This document shows positions 38,701-45,712 of a stretch of 64,000 nt of DNA, piece after piece. The notes beneath the pieces were generated by a model. The model was not told the DNA's origin. It saw nothing but the letters and a program-made list of their open reading frames with translations, and made no database searches. Made by a program: the position numbers and the translations under genes. Every line of letters starts with the position of its first letter. The stretch's first letter is position 1. Origin of the DNA: Myxococcus stipitatus (GTDB lineage: Bacteria; Myxococcota; Myxococcia; Myxococcales; Myxococcaceae); NCBI RefSeq assembly GCF_038561935.1, contig NZ_CP102770.1, forward strand, positions 8,122,001 through 8,186,000, given 5' to 3'.

Positions 38701-41700
38701 TCCCGCTGATGCCGTTCAGGCGGAGTGGGCAACCGCCGAGGGAACGCCTGCATCCGGAGAAGCACAGCCCGAGTGGGCCGCCACGGCTGAAGAGCTTCCC
38801 GCCGATGCCGTTCAATCGGAGTGGTCTGCCACTGCGAGCGCGCCCGCCTCCGGAGAGGCACAGCCCGAGTGGGCCGCTACGGCTGAAGAGCTTCCCGCTG
38901 ATGCCGTTCAATCGGAGTGGTCCGCCACTGCGAGCGTGCCCACGTCTGGAGAGGCACTGCCTGAGTGGTCCGCCACGGCTGAAGAGCTTCCCGCTGACGC
39001 CGCTCAATCGGAGTGGTCTGCCACGACGAGCGCGCCCGCATCCGGAGAGGCACAACCTGAGTGGTCCGATACCGTTGAGGAACTCCCTGCTGACGCCGTT
39101 CAGGAGGAGTGGGCATCCACGGAAAGTGCTCCCGTAGCAGGCTCCCCTCAGCCCGAGTGGGCGACCACAGCCGAAGAGCTTCCCGCCGACGCCGTTCAGG
39201 CGGAGTGGGCACCCGAGACTGGCACGCCTGTAACCGGTGCGGCGCAGCCTGAGTGGACGGCTGCCACCGAGGAGCTTCCCTCCGACGCCGTGCAAGCGGA
39301 GTGGGCACCCGAGACCAACACGCCAGAACCTGGTGCGGCACAGCCCGAGTGGTCCGCGTCAGTCGAAGAGCTTCCCGCCGACGCCGTTCAGGCGGAGTGG
39401 GCTCCCGAAACGAGCACTCCTGAAACCGGCACGGCCCAGCCTGAGTGGTCCGCGTCAGTCGAAGAGCTTCCCGCCGATGCCGTGCAAGCGGAGTGGGCAT
39501 CCACGGAAGGCGCCCCTGTCACTGGCTCCACGCAGCCTGAGTGGGCAGCCTCGGCCGAGGAGCTTCCGGCTGATGCTGTTCAGGCGGAGTGGGCCCCCGA
39601 GGCCAACACTTCCGTAACGGGTTCGGCACAGCCTGAGTGGGCGGCCACCGCCGAGGAGCTTCCAGCCGACGCAGTTCAGTCCGAGTGGGCTCCCGAGACC
39701 AGCGCCCCCGTGGCGGGTGCGGCACAGCCTGAGTGGGCGGCCACCGCCGAGGAGCTTCCCGCCGACGCCGTTCAGGCGGAGTGGGCTCCCGAGACCAGCG
39801 CTCCCGTAGCGGGTGCGGCACAGCCCGAGTGGGCTGCGACGGTCGAAGAGCTTCCCGCTGATGCCGTTCAGGCGGAGTGGGCAACCGCCGAGGGAACGCC
39901 TGCATCCGGAGAGGCACAGCCCGAGTGGGCCGCCACGGCTGAAGAGCTTCCCGCCGATGCCGTTCAATCGGAGTGGTCTGCCACTGCGAGCGCGCCCGCC
40001 TCCGGAGAGGCACAGCCCGAGTGGGCCGCTACGGCTGAAGAGCTTCCCGCAGATGCGGTCCAAGCGGAGTGGAGCGCCTCGGAGAGCGAGCCCGCGCCCA
40101 CCACCACGCAACCTGAGTGGGCAGCCACCGCCGAAGAGCTTCCGGCCGATGCCGTTCAGGCCGAATGGAGCGCATCGGAGAACGAGCCCGTTCCCACCAC
40201 TGCTCAGCCTGAGTGGTCCACGGCAACCGAAGAGCTCCCCGCCGATGCCGTTCAGGCTGAGTGGGGCGCGACTGAGAACGCACCTGCCTCCGCGCAGCCC
40301 GAGTGGTCCGCGACAGCCGAAGAGCTCCCTGCCGACGCAGTCCAAGTGGAGTGGAGCGCTACGGCGAACGACGCGGCGACGGCCACGGCTGAAGAGCTTC
40401 CCGCTGACGCAGTCCAAGCAGAGTGGGAAGCCAACACGAGCACTCCTGCGGTGGGCTCCACCGCGCAGCCCGAATGGGCCGCGACGGCCGAAGAGCTCCC
40501 TGCCGATGCCGTTCAGTCCGAATGGGCAGCCACCTCGGCGACACCAGAGACCGGCGCTGTGCAACCGGAGTGGTCCGCGACAGTCGAGGAACTTCCCGCT
40601 GATGCGATTCAACCGGAGTGGGAGACGAACGCGGTAGCCGCCGCACCTGGCGCTGCTCAGCAGGAGTGGTCCGCCACGACGGAAGAACTCCCCGTCGACG
40701 CAGCCCAGCCCGAGTGGGCCGCCCACACGGGGACGCCCGCGTCCGATGCCGCACAGCCTGAGTGGTCGGTGACCACGGAAGAACTCCCCGCCGATGCGGT
40801 TCAGTCCGAGTGGGCTTCCTCCACCGGTGCGTCCGCACCTGCCGCAACGCAACCCGAGTGGTCCGCCACCACCGAGGAACTCCCCGCCGACGCCGTTCAG
40901 TCCGAGTGGGACTCGACTGCGAACGCCTCTGGCACCACCCAGCCTGAGTGGTCCGCCACCGCCGAGGAACTCCCCGCCGACGCCGTTCAGTCGGAGTGGG
41001 ATTCCGCTGCGAACGCCTCCGGCACCGCCCAGCCCGAGTGGGCTGCCACGACGAGCGCCCCCGCCACCGCGCAGCCCGGATGGTCCTCCGAAGAGCTCCC
41101 CGCGGACGCCGTCCAGTCCGAGTGGGACTCCACCGCGAACGCTCCCGCCACCGCTCAGACCGAGTGGGCCGCTGAAGAACTCCCCATCGACACGGCGCAG
41201 CCCGAGTGGGCCTCCACAAGCGCCCCCATGACCGGAGCCGCGCAGTCCGAGTGGGCCGCCGAGGAACTCCCCGCCGACGCCGTCCAGTCCGAGTGGGACT
41301 CCGCCGCGAGCCCCCCCGCCGCCGCACAGTCCGAGTGGGCCGCCGAGGAACTCCCCGCCGACGCCGTCCAGTCCGAGTGGGACTCCACCGCGAACACCCC
41401 CGCCACCGCGCAGTCCGCGTGGGCCACGCCCGGCACCGAAGCCACTCCCGAGTGGAGTGACTCGACCGGCACTCCGCCGTCCACCGAGCCCTGGAACAGC
41501 CCGTCCATCGACGTGGAGCCGACCCTCGAGCTGTCCACCGAGGAGCAGGCCCCCGTCGAGGCCATCCAGGTCGAAGAGGAAGTGTCCTGGGCCGAGCCGC
41601 CTGCGCCCCAGGCCAAGCCTTGGGTCTCTCGCGACAGCAGCCCGTTCGGCATGCCGGGGAAGGACTACTCCGCCCCCACCCCGAGCCCCGTCCTCACCTC

Positions 41701-42319
41701 GCCGCCCGTGGCTCCCCTCATGGAAGAGGAGGAAGTCGCCGTCGAGTTCGAACCCGAGCCGGAGCTCGCCGAAATCGAGCTGGTGGAAGAAGCCGCCGAG
41801 CCCGAAGCCGCGCCTCCTCGCACCGCCACCGCCACCGCCGCGGCGGCACTGAGCGCCGCGCTGCGCCCCTCCGCCCCCCCTCCCCCGCCGCCGCTCGCCG
41901 CGACCCACGAGCCGCTCTTCGAGGAAGAGCCCACCATGGGCACCTCCTCCTTCGTCGAGGGCGAGCACAAGGTCATCATCCACACCGTCGAAGGACAGGT
42001 GAAGCGCGGCACCATCCGCGACGCCGACCTGCTCGACGACGTCATCCTCCTGGAGCAGCAGAGCGGCTTCGCCGCGGAGCCCATCCCCGGCAAGCGCCTC
42101 AAGGCCATCTTCTTCGTCGTCCCCGCGGGCACGCGCCACCCGCCCGCGGAAGGTCAGAAGATTCGCGTCACCTTCAACGACGGCCGCCAGGTCGCGGGCT
42201 TCTCCCTCGACTTCAAGGGCAGCACCCCGGGCTTCTTCGTCGTCCCCGCCGACCAGCGCACCAACACGCCGCGCATCTTCATCTACCGCGCCAGCGTGCA
42301 GGCCGTGACGGAAGGCTGA
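35771..42319 (+). CDS. Giant acidic Trp-repeat protein with C-terminal DUF6982-like domain
   Basis: A 2182-residue protein with no signal peptide or membrane helix, so probably cytosolic. Order: a short helical head (FRFLDEKRKLG, then SPVEEARWGELRAHLG, to about 45); Tyr/Gln-rich repeats (60-205); an acidic Ser/Asp/Glu-rich disordered region (about 215-770); an array of about 35 units of 32 residues (about 780-1893), each made of two 16-residue halves that end in Q-x-E-W; an acidic Pro-rich linker; and a folded beta-rich domain (about 2060-2182, VIIHTVEGQVKRGTI, then GKRLKAIFFV and RVTFNDGRQVAG) that resembles the myxobacterial DUF6982. An AAGGTG ribosome site precedes the ATG. Function unknown; it looks like a long scaffold or condensate-forming chain. 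Lack of frameshifts over 6.5 kb argues for selection. Confidence 0.85.
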   Translation: MSDTRAAMREFRFLDEKRKLGSLSPVEEARWGELRAHLGVQDTPAPEAAAWQQEAAPQGYYGADGQWYAYPAGYAQQPQGYYGADGQWYAYPADPAYAQQPQGYYGADGQWYAYPAGYDPNQAYAQQGYDPNQAYAQQGYDPNQAYAQQQGYDPNAGYPGYDPNQAYAQQQGYDPNAGYPGYDPNQAYAQQQGYDPNQGYAEGWPASPQDAQGVAGYEQAPQDPAAYAPSAEPENLALSSDDIDIPALSEPAPWMPPSPTPVPIAPASATSTSASFADVLDDSGAEGDAVGLESPSFDTVSEETATAPEEDFGELDAQPEPVVQARAPEASLESSFADLSLEVESAPMDVSDAVLEVASSESELEVPSSEIELVDASGDSEPVLAEERAAPVDEAWASAPLAVDPLESAVEELADANDVIDVGAMDAASLDASDMLEPIAPESSSEQLSPATENGAAVDAAPGGADASVEEIALDSADVSASDLDSRPPLELHHADPREADAWTASMETESTPEPSASVLDTESAPEEHLSAESFDAPVAAGEAPTFDVADLGAEETMSSETSPFDSSTVPSLEIRSVRVGPDLQADTVEVDTDAAVLPEVGTTAAETFDLSGSPEDAVPLAAAGDFVSSEQFAGSNDRGLELSPESSAEGDWSTQSSELEPLASSAGIITEQLATEEAGTLELQPAWAATADTSTAGASEWSESAASAGSDVIELQPEWASASSEAATEGSSVEGVVALDASEAVAEEGQPEWAASASESAPAGAAQSEWAATASDATAGQSEWTATAEELPADAVQAEWDSSASGATATQSEWAATTAELPADAVQEEWAATASDTAAAQPEWTSAEELPADAVQAEWAPEAGTPVTGVAQPEWTAATEELPADAVQAEWASGTSDAIATQSEWAAATEELPADAVQSEWATAEGTPASGETQPESAVATEELPADAIQAEWATTEGTPASGEAQPEWAATAEELPADAVQAEWATAEGTPASGEAQPEWAATAEELPADAVQSEWSATASAPASGEAQPEWAATAEELPADAVQSEWSATASVPTSGEALPEWSATAEELPADAAQSEWSATTSAPASGEAQPEWSDTVEELPADAVQEEWASTESAPVAGSPQPEWATTAEELPADAVQAEWAPETGTPVTGAAQPEWTAATEELPSDAVQAEWAPETNTPEPGAAQPEWSASVEELPADAVQAEWAPETSTPETGTAQPEWSASVEELPADAVQAEWASTEGAPVTGSTQPEWAASAEELPADAVQAEWAPEANTSVTGSAQPEWAATAEELPADAVQSEWAPETSAPVAGAAQPEWAATAEELPADAVQAEWAPETSAPVAGAAQPEWAATVEELPADAVQAEWATAEGTPASGEAQPEWAATAEELPADAVQSEWSATASAPASGEAQPEWAATAEELPADAVQAEWSASESEPAPTTTQPEWAATAEELPADAVQAEWSASENEPVPTTAQPEWSTATEELPADAVQAEWGATENAPASAQPEWSATAEELPADAVQVEWSATANDAATATAEELPADAVQAEWEANTSTPAVGSTAQPEWAATAEELPADAVQSEWAATSATPETGAVQPEWSATVEELPADAIQPEWETNAVAAAPGAAQQEWSATTEELPVDAAQPEWAAHTGTPASDAAQPEWSVTTEELPADAVQSEWASSTGASAPAATQPEWSATTEELPADAVQSEWDSTANASGTTQPEWSATAEELPADAVQSEWDSAANASGTAQPEWAATTSAPATAQPGWSSEELPADAVQSEWDSTANAPATAQTEWAAEELPIDTAQPEWASTSAPMTGAAQSEWAAEELPADAVQSEWDSAASPPAAAQSEWAAEELPADAVQSEWDSTANTPATAQSAWATPGTEATPEWSDSTGTPPSTEPWNSPSIDVEPTLELSTEEQAPVEAIQVEEEVSWAEPPAPQAKPWVSRDSSPFGMPGKDYSAPTPSPVLTSPPVAPLMEEEEVAVEFEPEPELAEIELVEEAAEPEAAPPRTATATAAAALSAALRPSAPPPPPPLAATHEPLFEEEPTMGTSSFVEGEHKVIIHTVEGQVKRGTIRDADLLDDVILLEQQSGFAAEPIPGKRLKAIFFVVPAGTRHPPAEGQKIRVTFNDGRQVAGFSLDFKGSTPGFFVVPADQRTNTPRIFIYRASVQAVTEG
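35941..36380 (+). repeat. Tyr/Gln-rich tandem repeats in the giant gene
   Basis: Three near-identical copies encoding QGYYGADGQWYAYP (first near 35943, last ending near 36117), then about nine copies encoding GYDPNQAYAQQ or GYDPNAGYP (36120-36375). Composition (Tyr, Gln, Gly, Asn, Asp) resembles prion-like low-complexity sequence. Copies are close at DNA level, so recent expansion is likely. Confidence 0.85.
38110..41440 (+). repeat. 96-bp tandem array encoding 32-residue Trp units
   Basis: About 35 in-frame copies. Consensus half A is W-AATAEELPADAVQ-x-E and half B is W-x5-TPASGEAQ-P-E, so Trp recurs every 16 residues. Half A is highly conserved and half B varies. Copies in the middle are almost all exactly 96 bp; the last few (after about 40,900) lose residues from both halves. 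This is coding repeat, not CRISPR. Confidence 0.9.
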
Positions 42320-42349
42320 GCCTCCAACACCTGGTGCCCTGAAACGACA

Positions 42350-42382
42350 AGAGGGGCCCCCACCACCGTGGGGAGCCCCTCT
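42350..42382. terminator. Bidirectional terminator between giant gene and yceI gene
   Basis: Long stem AGAGGGGC-CCCCAC / GTGGGG-AGCCCCTCT with a 4-base loop and one bulge, in the 87-bp convergent gap. On the minus strand it is followed by TTGTCGTTT, moderately U-rich. Confidence 0.75.
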
Positions 42383-42406
42383 GTCATTCAGCAGTGAAGG
42401 CGACGA

Positions 42407-43021
42407 TTACTTCTTCGGCGCCGCCGCGGCATCCGCCTTCTTCGTCAGCGACAGGTTCAGGGTCACGCTGACCTCCTCACCCACCGCCACGCCGCCCGTC
42501 TCCAGCGCCGTGTTGTAGGTCAGGCCGAAGTCCTTGCGGTTCAGCTTGGTGGTGGCCTCGACGCCCGTGCGGGTGTTGCCCCAGGGGTCCTTAGACTCCT
42601 TCGACGGGCCCGTGACGTCCAGGACGACCGGCTTCGTCACGCCGTGCATGGTCAGGTCGCCGGAGACCTTCAGCTTGCCCTCGCCCGCCTTCTCCACCTT
42701 CTTCGACTTGAAGGTGATGGTCGGGTACTTCGCAACGTCGAAGAAGTCCGGCGCGCGCAGGTGCTCGTCGCGCTTGGCGTTCGCCGTGTTCACCGACGCC
42801 GCGTCCAGGGTCGCCTCGACGGTGGACTTGGTGATGTCCTTGTCGTCCAGGTTGACGGTGCCGTCCTTGATGTTGAACGAGCCCTTCACGTTCGACACCA
42901 TCATGTGCTTCACGGAAAACTCAGCGCCGGAGTGAGCCGGGTCCACCGTCCACGTGGAGGCCAGGGCCATGGACGGCAGGGCCACCAACAGGGCAATCGC
43001 GCTCTTCAGGGTCGTCTTCAT
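42407..43021 (-). CDS. YceI family periplasmic protein
   Basis: A 204-residue exported lipocalin-like protein. Signal peptide 1-21 (ending ALAS). The mature part has the YceI hallmarks WTVDPAHSGAEFSVKHMMVSNVKGSF near the start, a DExLRxPDFFDVxxYPTITF block (about 85-105), LTMHGVTKPVVL (about 125-136) and NRKDFGL. YceI proteins bind long isoprenoid or amphiphilic molecules in an eight-stranded barrel; the physiological role is often unknown. The last ten residues are Lys/Ala-rich. It lies 30 bp downstream of the dioxygenase gene on the same strand and may share its transcript. Confidence 0.94.
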   Translation of the reverse strand: MKTTLKSAIALLVALPSMALASTWTVDPAHSGAEFSVKHMMVSNVKGSFNIKDGTVNLDDKDITKSTVEATLDAASVNTANAKRDEHLRAPDFFDVAKYPTITFKSKKVEKAGEGKLKVSGDLTMHGVTKPVVLDVTGPSKESKDPWGNTRTGVEATTKLNRKDFGLTYNTALETGGVAVGEEVSVTLNLSLTKKADAAAAPKK

Positions 43022-43051
43022 AGGGGTGTGCTCCTCGATGGACTACGGGGT

Positions 43052-43930
43052 TCAAGCGCGCAGCGCGAAGCTGCGCATCGACAAGGTTCCGTGATGGAAG
43101 CCCTCGAACACGGGGGTGATGCGGTCTTCGGGGAGGGCGGCTCCGAGGACGAAATACAGCGGCAACAAATGCTCGGCCCTCGGATGCGCGAGCCTCCCAT
43201 TCGGTGCATCCAACCATGATTGCAGGCCCGTGAAGTCGCGCGCCTCCAGCTTCTGCGCCACCCACGTGTCGAACGCCTGCGCCCACGGCTCCGGGGACGC
43301 ATCCTTGTGGTGGAAATTCACCCGGCGCAAGTTGTGGACGATGCCGCCGCTGCCCATCAGCAGCACGCCCTCCGCGCGCAACGGACGCAGCACCTCGCCC
43401 AGCCTCGCCACCTCCGCGGGGCTCGCGTCCAACGGCATCGACACCTGCACCACCGGGAGCGCTGCCTGCGGAAACATGTGAAGCAGCGGTATCCACGCAC
43501 CGTGGTCCCAACCGCGCTCCGCATCCGCGACAGCCTTCACCCCTGAAACACTCAACCGCGAGACGATATCCGCCGCCAGCGCGGGAGCCCCGGGCGCCCC
43601 GTACCTCAGCCGGTACAGCGCCTGCGGGAAGCCGTAGAAGTCATGGATGAGCGGGGGCTGGGCGCTCGAGGTGACGCGCACCTCGCCCGGCGTCTCCCAG
43701 TGCGCGGAGACCACCACCAGCGCCTTCGCGCCTCCCGCCCCGTCTCCGAACGTGCGCAGCGCGCGCGGATACGCATCCGCATCCAGCGCCACCATCGGGG
43801 AGCCGTGCGACACGAAGAGCGCCGGAGCAGGCGTCCGGCCGCCTCCTGAACCTCCTCCCCCCAGGACACCCGCCACACCCACCGCCGCCGCCCCCTGGAG
43901 GACCTCTCGTCTGTCCAAGCCGTCTCCCAT
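43052..43930 (-). CDS. LigB/YgiD-type extradiol dioxygenase, Tat-exported
   Basis: A 292-residue protein of the class III extradiol ring-cleavage family (DOPA 4,5-dioxygenase, YgiD). After a Tat-like signal (DRREVLQG plus hydrophobic stretch, 1-24) come the conserved metal and active-site patches VSHGSPM, SAHWET, HDFYGFP, GWDHGAWIPL and the helix HLLPLYF. It would open catechol-type rings using Fe(II) or Zn-site chemistry; a periplasmic location would be unusual for the family. It is divergent from the V4R regulator, which fits induction by an aromatic. ATG 43930 is given; a TTG at 43918 with GGGAG upstream fits better with the predicted -24/-12 start. Confidence 0.85.
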   Translation of the reverse strand: MGDGLDRREVLQGAAAVGVAGVLGGGGSGGGRTPAPALFVSHGSPMVALDADAYPRALRTFGDGAGGAKALVVVSAHWETPGEVRVTSSAQPPLIHDFYGFPQALYRLRYGAPGAPALAADIVSRLSVSGVKAVADAERGWDHGAWIPLLHMFPQAALPVVQVSMPLDASPAEVARLGEVLRPLRAEGVLLMGSGGIVHNLRRVNFHHKDASPEPWAQAFDTWVAQKLEARDFTGLQSWLDAPNGRLAHPRAEHLLPLYFVLGAALPEDRITPVFEGFHHGTLSMRSFALRA

Positions 43931-43946
43931 GTCGGGCGCCTTCTAC

Positions 43947-43962
43947 TGCAACCCCAGGACCA
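43947..43962 (-). promoter_or_regulatory. Sigma-54 promoter match before dioxygenase gene
   Basis: Minus strand reads TGGTCCT-GGGG-TTGCA, matching TGGCACG-N4-TTGCW at all key positions with correct length. Predicted start near 43936. It sits between the dioxygenase and a divergent sigma-54 activator gene. The very short leader before ATG 43930 is the weak point; a TTG start at 43918 would resolve it. Confidence 0.55.
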
Positions 43963-44004
43963 GCGTCCTCCCCACGCCAACCCCCTGAAATGACGAACCA
44001 CCCC

Positions 44005-44039
44005 CTATCGTTCATGCAAAAACACTCTCAAAACGATAG
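44005..44039. promoter_or_regulatory. Inverted repeat, likely V4R regulator site
   Basis: Perfect 8-bp arms CTATCGTT (44005-44012) and AACGATAG (44032-44039), centres 27 bp apart, in AT-richer DNA between the divergent dioxygenase and V4R genes. It lies about 45-75 bp upstream of the dioxygenase -24 element. Spacing is too wide for a good terminator; an activator site is more likely. Confidence 0.5.
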
Positions 44040-44071
44040 AGAGAGGCATCACTTTGGAAGGGAGCCAACCG

Positions 44072-45709
44072 GTGGCGGGGCAATTCGAGCTGGGGCTGGA
44101 GGAGCTGCTGAGTTTCGAGCCAGGGGGCGGGCTCATCCAGTTCGCGGGGCAGCGGGTGCTGCTCATGGACCCGGTGGCGCTGGGGCTCTTGCGCAAGGAG
44201 CTGGTGGGGCTGATGGGCGTGACGGCCGCGCGCGGCATCTTCACGCGGCTGGGCTACGCGCACGGCTGGCGCACGGCGGAGGCCATGAAGACGGCGGTGG
44301 CGTGGAAGGAGGAGTCCCAGTGGCGCCGCGCCGGCGGACGGCTGCACACGCTGCAAGGCCAGGTGCGGGTGGAGCGCGTGGAGCGCAAGCCCGAGGAAGG
44401 ACCGGAGCCCTTCGCCGAAGCCCAGTGGCGCGACTCCTACGAGGCCGAGCAGCACCTGCTGCACCTGGGCCAGGCGGACCACCCCGTGTGCTGGAGCCTC
44501 ACGGGCTTCGCGTCCGGCTACATGAGCTACGTCAACGGGCGCGAAATCTACTGCACGGAGGTGCGCTGCGTGGGCATGGGGGACGCGGCGTGCCACATCG
44601 TCGGCCGCCCGTCGGAGGAGTGGAGCACCGAGTGCAAGGAGGTGCTGCGCTTCTATGAAACCCAGTGCATGGAGGGCGTGCTCGGGCAGGTGACGGACGC
44701 ACTGAAGCAGGCCGAGCGGAAGCTGCGCGCCAAGCGCCAGTCGCTCGCGCGCGTGGGCGTGACGGAGGACCCCGCGGGCATGGTGGCTCGCGCGGAGGCG
44801 ATGCTGCGAGTCATCGACCTGGGGCGCCGCGCGGCGAAGGTGGACTCCACGGTGCTCGTCACCGGAGAGAGCGGCGTGGGCAAGGAGCGCATCGCCCGCC
44901 TCATCCACGACGAGTCCACGCGCGCCCACAAGGCCTTCGTCGCCGTCAACTGCGCCGCCGTCACGGAGAGCCTCCTGGAGAGCGAGCTGTTCGGCCACGC
45001 GAGAGGCGCCTTCACCGGTGCCACCCATGACAGGCCGGGCCTCTTCGAGGCCGCGCACGGCGGCACCCTCTTCCTGGACGAAGTGGGCGAGGTGCCTCCC
45101 TCCATGCAGGCCAAGCTCCTGCGCGCGCTCCAGGAGAAGGAGGTGCGGCGCGTGGGCGAGAACACCAGCCGCAAGGTGGACGTACGCGTCGTCGCCGCCA
45201 CCAACCGGGACCTCGCCGAGGAGGTGCGCGCGGGCCGCTTCCGCCAGGACCTCTACTACCGGCTGCGCGTCATCGAGCTGCGAATCCCGCCCCTGCGCGA
45301 GCGCCGCGAGGACATCCTCCCCCTGGCCCGGCTGCTGCTCGCCGAGGCCGCCGAGCGACTGGGCCGCAAGGTGACGGGGCTCTCCCCCGACGCCGCGGAC
45401 CAGCTCCTGCGCTACGCGTGGCCGGGCAACGTGCGCGAGCTGGGCAACGCCCTGGAGCGCGCCGTGGCGCTGTGCGAGGGCACGCGCGTGGAGCGGGAGG
45501 ACCTGCCCGAGGAGGTCCGCGCCGCGCCGCCCAGCCTGGTCCCCAGCGGCAACCCGCGCCGGCTGGAGGACATGGAGAAGGAATACATCCTCGCGGTGCT
45601 GGCCCAGAACGCGGGCAACCGCGCGCGCACCGCCGAGCAGCTCGACATCGGCGTGGCCACGCTCTACCGGAAGCTCAAGCAGTACGGCCACCCGGAGGCG
45701 GCCCACTGA
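44072..45709 (+). CDS. V4R-domain sigma-54 activator (XylR/DmpR-like)
   Basis: A 545-residue enhancer-binding protein. The N-terminal half has an XylR_N-like region (about 20-120) and a V4R domain (about 130-190, with GREIYCTEVRCVGMGDAACH carrying the Cys set). In XylR/DmpR/PoxR this part binds aromatic ligands. A linker (about 195-225) leads to the AAA+ domain with GESGVGKE, GAFTGA, LFLDEVGE and YAWPGNVREL, and a C-terminal Fis helix-turn-helix (NRARTAEQLDIGVATLYRKLKQY). The GTG at 44072 has GGAAGGGAG eight bases upstream; a TTG at 44054 is the longer option. Divergent from the dioxygenase, which it probably activates. Confidence 0.92.
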   Translation: MAGQFELGLEELLSFEPGGGLIQFAGQRVLLMDPVALGLLRKELVGLMGVTAARGIFTRLGYAHGWRTAEAMKTAVAWKEESQWRRAGGRLHTLQGQVRVERVERKPEEGPEPFAEAQWRDSYEAEQHLLHLGQADHPVCWSLTGFASGYMSYVNGREIYCTEVRCVGMGDAACHIVGRPSEEWSTECKEVLRFYETQCMEGVLGQVTDALKQAERKLRAKRQSLARVGVTEDPAGMVARAEAMLRVIDLGRRAAKVDSTVLVTGESGVGKERIARLIHDESTRAHKAFVAVNCAAVTESLLESELFGHARGAFTGATHDRPGLFEAAHGGTLFLDEVGEVPPSMQAKLLRALQEKEVRRVGENTSRKVDVRVVAATNRDLAEEVRAGRFRQDLYYRLRVIELRIPPLRERREDILPLARLLLAEAAERLGRKVTGLSPDAADQLLRYAWPGNVRELGNALERAVALCEGTRVEREDLPEEVRAAPPSLVPSGNPRRLEDMEKEYILAVLAQNAGNRARTAEQLDIGVATLYRKLKQYGHPEAAH

Positions 45710-45712
45710 CGC

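Noticed and set aside
38110-41440. CRISPR-like periodic repeats
   Set aside because: Period is 96 bp in frame with protein coding, units diverge by codon rules and there are no unique spacers or cas genes.
39455-42139. 894-residue open frame on the minus strand across the repeat array
   Set aside because: It mirrors the sense repeats and yields Gly/Leu/Arg repetition. The sense frame has folded ends, a ribosome site and a plausible composition, so it is the real gene.
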